The notes beneath the pieces are model-generated. The model was not told where the DNA came from and ran no database searches. It saw only the letters and a program-made list of their open reading frames with translations. A DNA stretch of 10,956 nt from Thiotrichaceae bacterium. Its GTDB lineage: Bacteria; Pseudomonadota; Gammaproteobacteria; Thiotrichales; Thiotrichaceae. The DNA lies in contig JALWYT010000312.1 in assembly GCA_026992705.1 (NCBI GenBank), positions 1 through 10,956 on the forward strand, written 5' to 3'. Position numbers and translations under genes: made by a program. Positions 1 through 6,331 of the stretch are shown one piece after another. Position 1 is the first letter of the stretch, and each line of letters starts with the position of its first letter.

Positions 1-163
1 TTGCAGCTAATTTATCACCACTTTGGAAATCAATTAACAAATAACTTGATGCATCAATTTCTGGTAATTGAACATCGCTAACAGGAAGTTCTTTTGCATT
101 TAATAAAGAAAATGAAAAAAATAAAAAAAGTAAAAAAATAAAAATCAATGAGTAAATTACCAT
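1..163 (-). CDS. dacA: D-alanyl-D-alanine carboxypeptidase (PBP5/6 family), N-terminal part, cut by window edge
   Basis: Only the first 54 codons are present. Read on the minus strand from the ATG at 163, the product begins with a very hydrophobic signal peptide (about residues 1-22, ending in L-N-A, a plausible signal peptidase I site). Residues 39-54 read SSYLLIDFQSGDKLAA, the typical start of the mature S11 carboxypeptidase domain of DacA/PBP5; the catalytic SxxK lies beyond the window. Family members trim the terminal D-alanine from peptidoglycan pentapeptides in the periplasm. An AGGA at 175-178 sits 11 nt before the start, slightly far but usable. It is transcribed divergently from the PBP1A gene, so two cell-wall enzymes share one 187-bp control region. 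The family call rests on a short N-terminal match. DacA versus the paralogues DacC or DacD cannot be separated here. Confidence 0.75.
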   Translation of the reverse strand, partial: MVIYSLIFIFLLFLFFSFSLLNAKELPVSDVQLPEIDASSYLLIDFQSGDKLAA

Positions 164-211
164 TTGAATATAAATCCTATCAATATTTTGAATAATTAAT
201 AATTACTCGCG

Positions 212-269
212 AAGTCTATCGAAAAAATACAAAGCTAGCTACTAGCAACAGTAGATAAACGATGGACTT
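212..269. repeat. Imperfect inverted repeat in the dacA/mrcA divergent intergenic region
   Basis: Arms AAGTCTATCG (212-221) and CGATGGACTT (260-269) are complementary at 9 of 10 positions, and the odd pair is G-T. The 38-bp interval holds smaller dyads: GCTAG (234-238) with CTAGC (242-246), and CTACT (239-243) with AGTAG (250-254). The position between two divergent genes suits an operator or overlapping promoters. No binding protein can be named from sequence. A weak promoter-like pair for mrcA lies just to the right (TTGGTT 287-292, CATAAA 311-316, 18-bp spacing). Confidence 0.4.
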
Positions 270-350
270 ACCATATACTTATCTTATTGGTTCAGCTATA
301 GTTTCCTTCGCATAAATTATCATTTATTTTTTTATTTCACACTGCACATA

Positions 351-2873
351 ATGAATATTCTAAAAAATATTGTACGCTTTTTAGTTGCTCCCTTGTTTAT
401 TTTAATGTTTATAGGTGTGCTTGCCATCCTAGTTGTTTATTTATACTACACACCAGGGTTGCCTACAGAACAAGAAATTACTGATATTGAGTTACAAATA
501 CCACTGCGAATTTATGATAAAGATAAAAAACTAATTGCAGAATATGGTAGTAAACGGCGAATTCCACTAAATCTTGAAGAGATACCACAACAATTACGAG
601 ACGCTTTTATCTCTGTAGAAGATGCCCGTTTTTATCAACATCATGGTGTTGATACAAAAGGCGTGATACGTGCAATTTACGTAATGCTTACGACAGGTTC
701 TCGTAAACAAGGTGCAAGTACAATTACTATGCAGCTTGCTCGTAATGCTTATTTAACAAGAGAGAAAACCCTTGATAGAAAAATTCGAGAGGCTTTTCTG
801 GCACTCAAAATTGAGCAAACCCTAAGCAAAGATAAAATATTAGAAATCTACCTTAATAAAATATACCTCGGACACCGTGCTTATGGTGTCGCTGCTGCGG
901 CTTATGTTTATTATGGTAAAACAGTGGATGAACTGACTTTAGCAGAAAGTGCAATGATTGCAGGCTTGCCTAAAGCTCCATCAACCGATAACCCTCTTGC
1001 CAATCCAAAACGAGCTAAAATTCGCCGTAACCATGTACTAAAGCGAATGTTAATAGCGGGTAAAATTTCTAAAGCTGAATACGAAGATGCTATTGCTCAA
1101 CCATTGACTGCTCGTCGTCACCGTACTCCGATTGAAACACATGCTCCTTATATGGCAGAAATGGTTCGTGCTTATATGGTTGATAAATTTAAAGATCAAG
1201 CATATACCCAAGGCTTCCACGTTTACACCACATTAGATGCAGAAGCACAAAGGGTAGCTGATGAAACATTAAGAAAACATTTACTTGCGTATTCTCGTCG
1301 ACATGGTTATCGAGGAGCAGAAGACACAATTAATCTTGATGACTATTCTAATGAGAAAGATAAATTAAAAAAGCTTGATACAATTCCAGTTTATGCAGAT
1401 TTATACCCTGCTTTAGTTTTAAAAAGTGATGAAGAAACAGCTAATGTGCTTGTTCATGGTGGAGAAATAATTGAATTAACCAAAAAAGATATTGAGTGGG
1501 CAAGAGAATACCGTAATGAGGATAAGCGTGGAGCAAAACCTACTCATGTTAATCAGGTATTACAAGCAGGTAATATCATTCGTGTACAAAAAATAAAAAC
1601 TAAAAATGAACAAGAAGAGGAGGTAGTAAGCTGGAAATTTACTCAAATTCCCAAAGTAGCAGGGGCTTTAATTGATATGAACCCTGCAACTGGTGCGATT
1701 AATGCGTTAGTGGGTGGTTTTGATTATTATCTCAGTAAATTCAACCGTGTGACACAAGCTCAACGGCAACCGGGTTCTAGCTTTAAGCCATTTATCTATA
1801 CTGCAGCATTAGCAAAAGGTTATACACCACAAAGTAAAATTAATGATGCACCAATTCATATACCGGGTAGTCGCTGGAGACCAGAAAACTATGGGGGACG
1901 CTTTCATGGTCCAACAACTTTAGCTGATGGTTTAGCAAAGTCTCGTAATCTTGTTGCGATTCGTTTATTACGCCGTATTGGTGTGGATTATGCTCGTAAT
2001 TTTGCAGAGCGTTTTGGCTTTCCTAAAGAGCGTATGCCAGCTAATTTAACACTTGCTCTAGGTACAGGAACTTATACCCCCTTTGAAATGGCAACAGCCT
2101 ACTCTGCTTTTGCTAATGGTGGTTATAAAATTGATGGTTACTTCATTACTAAAATAACTGATAACGAAGGTGCCATTATTCGTCAAGTTGAACATTATAA
2201 AGCTTGTTTAGCGTGTGAACTTGATGTAAGTGCAGTTAATAAATTATCTGATGGGGAGAAACCTGCTATTCGCATTATTAATAGTAAAACACATTATCAA
2301 GCAGTAGGTTTAATGCAGGGGGTAACGCAACGTGGTACAGCAGCACGAGCAGGTAGAATATTAAAGCGTCGAGATATTGCAGGTAAGACAGGTACCACAA
2401 ATGATCAGAAAGATGCTTGGTTTTGTGGCTATACACCTAAAAAAGTTGTTGTTGTATGGATGGGATTTGATGCTTTAGCTCCCCTAGGTCGCCATGAAAC
2501 TGCTACTGCTGCTGCTCTCCCTATATGGATTGATTATATGAAAAATCGTCTAACTGGTGTAAAAGATGAGCCTTGGCAAAAGCCTGAACAAAATATTCTC
2601 GTTAAATTAGATGCTGTTACTGGAAAAGTTGCAGATAGTGACTCGAAAGAAATTGTTGAAGAAAAGGTTAAAAAAGAACCTAAAGCACACCGTTATGATG
2701 AAAATGATAATACAGGCTTTGAAGTTTTTAGTGATATGCCCATTGAAGAGCTTGCTCCAATTAGAGAAGCAGACCCGAACTATAATACTCAAAGAGGTAA
2801 CTCACTAGCTCCCACTCCACAACGTAGGAAACCTGAACCTGAAAAAGTAGAAATTCCTGAGCAGCTGTTTTAG
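351..2873 (+). CDS. mrcA: Penicillin-binding protein 1A, bifunctional peptidoglycan glycosyltransferase/transpeptidase
   Basis: Class A PBP of 840 residues, a usual length for gammaproteobacterial PBP1A. It polymerises lipid II into glycan strands and cross-links them at the outer face of the inner membrane. A single N-terminal membrane anchor spans about residues 9-31. The GT51 glycosyltransferase domain follows (about 55-230), with catalytic E90 in EDARF...HHG, the GASTITMQ motif from 121, and E165 in the KILEIYLNK motif. An OB-like linker region (roughly 300-430) precedes the transpeptidase domain: active-site S476 in SSFK (476-479), SRN (531-533) and KTGT (679-682). All catalytic motifs are intact. 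The tail after about 755 is charged and Pro-rich, probably disordered. The ATG at 351 is chosen because it sits directly before the anchor, but no Shine-Dalgarno sequence is visible upstream. No clear terminator separates it from the next gene, 86 bp downstream. Confidence 0.95.
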   Translation: MNILKNIVRFLVAPLFILMFIGVLAILVVYLYYTPGLPTEQEITDIELQIPLRIYDKDKKLIAEYGSKRRIPLNLEEIPQQLRDAFISVEDARFYQHHGVDTKGVIRAIYVMLTTGSRKQGASTITMQLARNAYLTREKTLDRKIREAFLALKIEQTLSKDKILEIYLNKIYLGHRAYGVAAAAYVYYGKTVDELTLAESAMIAGLPKAPSTDNPLANPKRAKIRRNHVLKRMLIAGKISKAEYEDAIAQPLTARRHRTPIETHAPYMAEMVRAYMVDKFKDQAYTQGFHVYTTLDAEAQRVADETLRKHLLAYSRRHGYRGAEDTINLDDYSNEKDKLKKLDTIPVYADLYPALVLKSDEETANVLVHGGEIIELTKKDIEWAREYRNEDKRGAKPTHVNQVLQAGNIIRVQKIKTKNEQEEEVVSWKFTQIPKVAGALIDMNPATGAINALVGGFDYYLSKFNRVTQAQRQPGSSFKPFIYTAALAKGYTPQSKINDAPIHIPGSRWRPENYGGRFHGPTTLADGLAKSRNLVAIRLLRRIGVDYARNFAERFGFPKERMPANLTLALGTGTYTPFEMATAYSAFANGGYKIDGYFITKITDNEGAIIRQVEHYKACLACELDVSAVNKLSDGEKPAIRIINSKTHYQAVGLMQGVTQRGTAARAGRILKRRDIAGKTGTTNDQKDAWFCGYTPKKVVVVWMGFDALAPLGRHETATAAALPIWIDYMKNRLTGVKDEPWQKPEQNILVKLDAVTGKVADSDSKEIVEEKVKKEPKAHRYDENDNTGFEVFSDMPIEELAPIREADPNYNTQRGNSLAPTPQRRKPEPEKVEIPEQLF

Positions 2874-2959
2874 CATCCATTAAAAGTTAGCTTATGTAAC
2901 AGAGTTTGCCTATAGATGGTAATAATACCTGGTTATATAAATGAGGGAAGCTGATTTTA

Positions 2960-3559
2960 TTGGAGCAGTTTTATTTAATAATGTGTAAGTACAAACAGCA
3001 AATAGCATCTGTGGCTGCTAGTTTAATCTATGAGGAAGGCTATGGTTATGAATTAGCAAAACAAAAAGCTAGCCTTGGTTTTAATGATATTGATATTCCC
3101 AAAAATAGTGATATTTACATTGAGTTGAAAAATTATGTAAAAACAATAGCTCTTGAAAAGAATAAACAACTGTTTCGTATTCAAAAACAAATTGCTCTTG
3201 AGGCAATGCAATTTTTAAAAGATTATCAACCTGTAATTACAGGGCAATTATTAGATGGTATCGCGGCACCATATACTGCCATAATGCTTCACCTTTTTGC
3301 TTCTACGCATGAAGAAGTTATGCTCTTTTTAAAGCAAAAACAAATACCTTATGAGAGCGATGAAGTTATATTAAAAATGGGCAAGCAGTATATTCGGTAC
3401 CCAAGCTTGCGGTTTATTGTTGATAATACATTATTAGAACTAATTATTTTTCCTAATGATCGTAGACATAGAGTAGCACCTATCAGTCCAATAAATAACA
3501 AACCCATGAAAAGAATTAAATTTGATAAACTACAGGAGATACATAGTCTGAGCAAATAA
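2960..3559 (+). CDS. Conserved proteobacterial protein of unknown function, about 200 residues
   Basis: The product has 199 residues, with no signal peptide and no membrane segment, so it is probably cytoplasmic. From memory it matches a conserved beta/gammaproteobacterial family usually listed as hypothetical. The recalled hallmarks are the ALEAMQFL...ITGQLLDGIA stretch (79-102), LHLFAST..EV..FLKQKQIPYE (110-132), and a C-terminal strand-rich part followed by FPNDRRHR (164-171) and a basic tail. The compact alpha/beta pattern is vaguely nucleotidyltransferase-like, but I see no certain catalytic residues and assign no function. The start chosen is TTG at 2960, because GAGGGAAG (2943-2950) lies 9 nt upstream. 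An ATG at 2981 (Met8) is the alternative. It lies 86 bp after mrcA in the same direction and may be cotranscribed with it. The stop codon falls inside a terminator hairpin. Confidence 0.8.
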   Translation: MEQFYLIMCKYKQQIASVAASLIYEEGYGYELAKQKASLGFNDIDIPKNSDIYIELKNYVKTIALEKNKQLFRIQKQIALEAMQFLKDYQPVITGQLLDGIAAPYTAIMLHLFASTHEEVMLFLKQKQIPYESDEVILKMGKQYIRYPSLRFIVDNTLLELIIFPNDRRHRVAPISPINNKPMKRIKFDKLQEIHSLSK

Positions 3560-3590
3560 ATATTTGCTCAGATTTAGACTTTTCAATTTA
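3547..3590 (+). terminator. Rho-independent terminator overlapping the stop codon of the upstream gene
   Basis: A perfect inverted repeat of 11-bp arms spans 3548-3571 (CTGAGCAAATA, 2-nt centre AA, TATTTGCTCAG), extendable by T3547-A3572. The real loop will open to 4 or more bases. A T-rich stretch follows (ATTTAGACTTTTCAATTT). The TAA stop at 3557-3559 lies within the left arm and centre. The minus-strand side has no T-run, so it should mainly stop plus-strand transcription. Confidence 0.65.
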
Positions 3591-3591
3591 T

Positions 3592-3620
3592 GATGGTAAT
3601 TGTTTTATTTCCATCTTTAT
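3592..3620. terminator. Weak hairpin between convergent genes
   Basis: GATGG (3592-3596) pairs with CCATC (3611-3615). Two further A-T pairs are possible after a T-T mismatch. CTTTATT follows on the plus strand. It lies between two convergent genes and could be a backup terminator, but the stem is short. Confidence 0.25.
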
Positions 3621-3635
3621 TAGTGCTGTATTTTG

Positions 3636-4277
3636 CTACTTTTTAGTAGTTACAGATTGCGTGGGAGTATGACCTGCTTTCGGCATCGTTGGCATTTTTA
3701 TTGAGGCTTTATTAGCATTCATCTGATCAAACATTCGTTTTACGATAGCCGCAAAAGCTTGTTGGCGTGCTCTTTGTATCGCTAAGAATTGTTGCCATTG
3801 TGCTTCTGTGGGATAAATATTTGTAGTAGGGGTCGTTTGTATAGGCATCATTGGTGCTGGAGCATTATTTCCCCAATTATTAGCTGGGTAAGCATTGCCA
3901 CTAATATTATTGCTGCCAGAGAAATTATTCGCCGTATAGCCATTTCCGTTTGCTGCAGAGTTCGCATTGCCGTCCATATAGCCCGTATAAATACCATTGC
4001 CTTGCCCAGCTAATTGACTCAGCATATTTGATTTACCTTTAGCCTTTAAAGTAATGACAAATTCAACTTCTCCATCTGAATTGCCTTGACCTCTGCCCCA
4101 ACCTTGTGTATTAGCATTGCCAGAACCATAGCCATTAGCGTTTGTTGTGCCATAGCTATTGCTAGTTCCATAAGCATTTCCATTAACAGCCCCATTGTTC
4201 ATGCCATCAAACATATTTGCTACCGCTGAACTTGAAAACATTGTCGCAATAACAGCAAGTATTAATTGTTTTTTCAT
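3636..4277 (-). CDS. Secreted Asn/Gly-rich low-complexity protein, putative sulfur globule protein
   Basis: The product has 213 residues and no cysteine. A clear signal peptide (MKK, then a hydrophobic core) ends at A18-V-A20, so the mature protein should enter the periplasm. Residues 21-67 and 91-140 are low-complexity Asn/Gly/Ala/Tyr/Ser sequence. Between them lies a non-repetitive segment, GEVEFVITLKAKGKSNM (69-85). Residues 157-190 form a Gln/Ala-rich probable amphipathic helix, followed by a basic, Pro/Thr-containing tail. This layout, including WGRGQGN..GE.EF, resembles proteins annotated as sulfur globule family (Sgp), which coat intracellular or periplasmic sulfur inclusions in sulfur-oxidising gammaproteobacteria. 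The resemblance is compositional and from memory, so it could instead be another structural surface protein. The start is supported by AGGAGA (4285-4290), 7 nt upstream, the strongest ribosome site on this side of the window. It stands alone, convergent with the gene to its left and divergent from recA. Confidence 0.75.
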   Translation of the reverse strand: MKKQLILAVIATMFSSSAVANMFDGMNNGAVNGNAYGTSNSYGTTNANGYGSGNANTQGWGRGQGNSDGEVEFVITLKAKGKSNMLSQLAGQGNGIYTGYMDGNANSAANGNGYTANNFSGSNNISGNAYPANNWGNNAPAPMMPIQTTPTTNIYPTEAQWQQFLAIQRARQQAFAAIVKRMFDQMNANKASIKMPTMPKAGHTPTQSVTTKK

Positions 4278-4307
4278 TTTTTCATCTCCTTGTGATTATG
4301 TTGGATC

Positions 4308-4337
4308 AGCGACTCTAAGAGTTGAGAACAAGTCGCT
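4308..4337 (-). promoter_or_regulatory. Stem-loop in the 5' leader of the secreted low-complexity gene
   Basis: Perfect 7-bp arms AGCGACT (4308-4314) and AGTCGCT (4331-4337) enclose 16 nt. A competing small dyad ACTCT-A-AGAGT lies at 4312-4322. On the minus-strand transcript the hairpin ends 17 nt before the ribosome site at 4285-4290. This could stabilise the mRNA or modulate translation. Whether the transcript starts upstream of it is not known. Confidence 0.4.
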
Positions 4338-4407
4338 AGTAATATATACAAAAGCCCTATCATATTTTGTAGATAACATGACCAGTATATCTGATATTCG
4401 GTGTTTT

Positions 4408-4502
4408 TTTGTAAGTTATATTGATTTTTTAAATATTTTTAAGTTAAAGCTAGCTAGCAGTTAATCGGTCTAATTATAACTATGTTAAATTTGTAAGTTA
4501 TA
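4408..4502 (+). repeat. 13-bp direct repeat pair upstream of recA
   Basis: TTTGTAAGTTATA occurs exactly at 4408-4420 and again at 4490-4502, an offset of 82 bp. A shorter related copy, TTGTAAGTAAC, lies at 4587-4597. The right copy overlaps a dyad of 8-bp arms, TTATAACT (4474-4481) and AGTTATAA (4496-4503). The arrangement looks like repeated protein-binding sites, but AT-rich DNA raises the chance background. Confidence 0.4.
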
Positions 4503-4626
4503 AAATGACTTCTTATCCAGTAAAGTCACAAACTTCTATCCATAAACCTAGCGATAATTTACTAATTTTGCGATAATACATGCTTGTTGTAAGTAACACA
4601 CATTAAAAATATTGTGAAGTTAATAC

Positions 4627-4649
4627 CTGTATTCGTATCTTCATTACAG
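4627..4649. promoter_or_regulatory. LexA-like half-sites with abnormal spacing upstream of recA
   Basis: CTGTA (4627-4631) and TACAG (4645-4649) are the two half-sites of a gammaproteobacterial LexA box. Here CTGT and ACAG are separated by 15 nt instead of the usual 8. No CTG-N10-CAG match was found in the recA upstream region. It may be a degenerate box, a site for another regulator, or chance. Confidence 0.25.
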
Positions 4650-4756
4650 TATAGCGAATAAACAACTGGCTCAGGTAATATTATGACTTTGCAATGGTAT
4701 AAAAATAATCATGTCACAATACATAACTAAATATAACAAATGAGGAATTCAACACC

Positions 4757-5785
4757 ATGGATGAAAATCGAAAAAAAGCACTTGCTGCTGCCTTAGGACA
4801 AATCGAACGTCAATTTGGTAAAGGAACAGTGATGCGAATGGGCGATGCCAATGCCATTCGTAATGTTGAAACAGTTTCAACAGGCTCTTTAGCTCTTGAT
4901 ATTGCCTTAGGTGCAGGTGGTGTTCCTAAAGGTCGAGTAATTGAAATCTATGGACCTGAATCATCAGGAAAAACCACGCTGACCTTGCATATTATTGCCG
5001 AAGTGCAAAAGCAGGGCGGAACAGCGGCATTTATTGATGCAGAACATGCTCTTGATCCACATTATGCAAAAAAGCTTGGAGTGAATATTGATGATTTATT
5101 AATCTCTCAACCCGATACAGGTGAGCAAGCCTTAGAAGTCACGGATATGCTAACCCGCTCTGGTGCAGTTGACATTATCGTGATTGATTCGGTTGCCGCT
5201 CTTACTCCAAAAGCTGAAATTGAAGGTGATATGGGTGATTCACACATGGGCTTACAAGCTCGTTTGATGTCACAAGCCTTACGTAAATTAACAGCAAATA
5301 TTCAAAAATCAAACACTTTGTTAATTTTCATCAATCAAATTCGTATGAAACTTGGTGTGATGTTTGGTAATCCTGAAACGACAACAGGCGGTCATGCTCT
5401 TAAATTCTATGCCTCTGTACGTATGGATATCCGTCGTGTTGGTTCTTTAAAAAAAGGTGATGAAATTATTGGGAATCATACACGAGTTAAAGTGGTTAAA
5501 AATAAAATTGCCCCACCTTTCAAACAAGCAGAATTTGAGATTCTTTATGGTGAAGGCATCTCGCGTGAAGGTGAGCTGGTTGAATTGGGTGTAAAAGAAG
5601 GCTTAATTGGCAAAGCAGGCTCATGGTATAGCTATCAAGACAGCAAAATCGGGCAGGGTAAAGATAATGCTCGTTTGTATTTAAAAGAGCACCCTGAAAT
5701 TGCAGAAAAAATTGAAGCTGCTATCCGAGCAAAGTATTTGCCTAATAGCAAAGACAAAGAGGCAGAAGCAGAAACTGATAATTAA
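4757..5785 (+). CDS. recA: RecA recombinase
   Basis: The 342-residue protein is essentially colinear with E. coli RecA. It forms ATP-dependent filaments on single-stranded DNA, drives strand exchange and activates LexA self-cleavage in the cytoplasm. The Walker A motif GPESSGKTT is at residues 66-74, and VIDSVAALTPKAEIEG follows the Walker B strand. The DNA-binding loop L2 with FGNPETTTGG starts near 203. The acidic C-terminal tail (EAEAETDN) is typical. There is no intein or truncation. The start is supported by GAGGAA (4742-4747), 9 nt before the ATG. recX follows 71 bp downstream, the usual pairing. A standard LexA box is not visible upstream, so SOS control cannot be confirmed from sequence. 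Confidence 0.98.
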   Translation: MDENRKKALAAALGQIERQFGKGTVMRMGDANAIRNVETVSTGSLALDIALGAGGVPKGRVIEIYGPESSGKTTLTLHIIAEVQKQGGTAAFIDAEHALDPHYAKKLGVNIDDLLISQPDTGEQALEVTDMLTRSGAVDIIVIDSVAALTPKAEIEGDMGDSHMGLQARLMSQALRKLTANIQKSNTLLIFINQIRMKLGVMFGNPETTTGGHALKFYASVRMDIRRVGSLKKGDEIIGNHTRVKVVKNKIAPPFKQAEFEILYGEGISREGELVELGVKEGLIGKAGSWYSYQDSKIGQGKDNARLYLKEHPEIAEKIEAAIRAKYLPNSKDKEAEAETDN

Positions 5786-5800
5786 TTCAATTAGGAAATT

Positions 5801-5827
5801 GCCTGGTTAGTGATAACGTAACCTAGC
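5801..5827 (+). terminator. Small hairpin between recA and recX, possible attenuator
   Basis: GGTTA (5805-5809) pairs with TAACC (5819-5823) around a 9-nt loop, extendable by CT/AG with one bulged T. A short T-run (GTTTTCT) follows about 15 nt later, too far for a classic terminator. In E. coli a partial terminator between recA and recX keeps RecX low, and this could be an analogous but weaker element. Confidence 0.25.
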
Positions 5828-5856
5828 TCAACAGAGTTTTCTAAAAAACATCCCCC

Positions 5857-6306
5857 ATGCAATCAAACAGCGACAGAGACAAATGCCTGCAAGCTGCAAT
5901 TCGTTTATTATCTCGCCGTGAGCATTCTCGTAAAGAATTAGCCAGCAAACTGTACAGCAAAGATTATCTGGATAAACACTATATTGATAGCATCTTAGAC
6001 GAGCTTGAAGCAAGCTATTATCTTGATGATCAACGCTTTGCCGAGGCATTTGTCCGCTCACGCATTAATCGCGGGCAAGGTCCTCAAAAAATCCAATATG
6101 AATTGCTGAAAAAAGGCGTAGATTCATCCTTAATTGAACAAACGCTACAAAATATTGAGGTTGACTGGCTTGATTTAGCAAAACAACAACGCGAAAAGCG
6201 TTTTGGTGTACAATCCCCCCGCGATTATAAAGAACAAGCAAAACAGTCACGTTTTTTAGCAGGACGTGGCTTTTTTAGTGATACTATACGCCGTGTTTTT
6301 GAATAG
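5857..6306 (+). CDS. recX: RecX, regulator of RecA filaments
   Basis: The 149-residue, highly charged, all-helical protein has the usual length of gammaproteobacterial RecX. RecX binds RecA filaments and limits their growth and activity. Visible family features are the N-terminal LLSRREHSRKEL (17-28), the central YLDDQRFAEAFVRSR helix (about 55-69) followed by NRGQGPQKIQYELLKKGV, and a C-terminal FLAGRGFFSDTIRRVF motif. It lies directly after recA and 25 bp before alaS. The ATG at 5857 gives the expected N-terminus, but no Shine-Dalgarno sequence is visible in the C-rich run before it. Translation may therefore be weak, which fits a protein needed in far lower amounts than RecA. Confidence 0.93.
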   Translation: MQSNSDRDKCLQAAIRLLSRREHSRKELASKLYSKDYLDKHYIDSILDELEASYYLDDQRFAEAFVRSRINRGQGPQKIQYELLKKGVDSSLIEQTLQNIEVDWLDLAKQQREKRFGVQSPRDYKEQAKQSRFLAGRGFFSDTIRRVFE

Positions 6307-6331
6307 CATTTATTAAAGAAGATATAAACCC

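Larger units (their letters stand above)
4278..4756. other. Long AT-rich gene-free region between the secreted-protein gene and recA
   Basis: This divergent gap of 479 bp holds no convincing ORF or RNA gene. It must contain promoters for both flanking genes, but I could not assign -35/-10 pairs with confidence. Recognisable items are the leader hairpin at 4308-4337, direct repeats at 4408-4420 and 4490-4502 with a related third copy at 4587-4597, the self-complementary GCTAGCTAGC at 4449-4458, the dyad at 4474-4503, LexA-like half-sites at 4627-4649, and the recA ribosome site GAGGAA at 4742-4747. Confidence 0.6.

Noticed and set aside
2941..2988. 15-codon ORF starting with ATG before the unknown gene
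   Set aside because: It is very short and overlaps the start of the next gene, and the GAGGGAAG it contains serves that gene better.
4383..4393. CAGTATATCTG as an SOS box
   Set aside because: The half-sites are in the opposite order (CAG...CTG) with 5-bp spacing, unlike CTG-N10-CAG.
4195..4464. 89-codon plus-strand frame over the start of the secreted-protein gene
   Set aside because: It is antisense to a gene with a signal peptide and strong ribosome site, and its tail is AT-rich intergenic translation.
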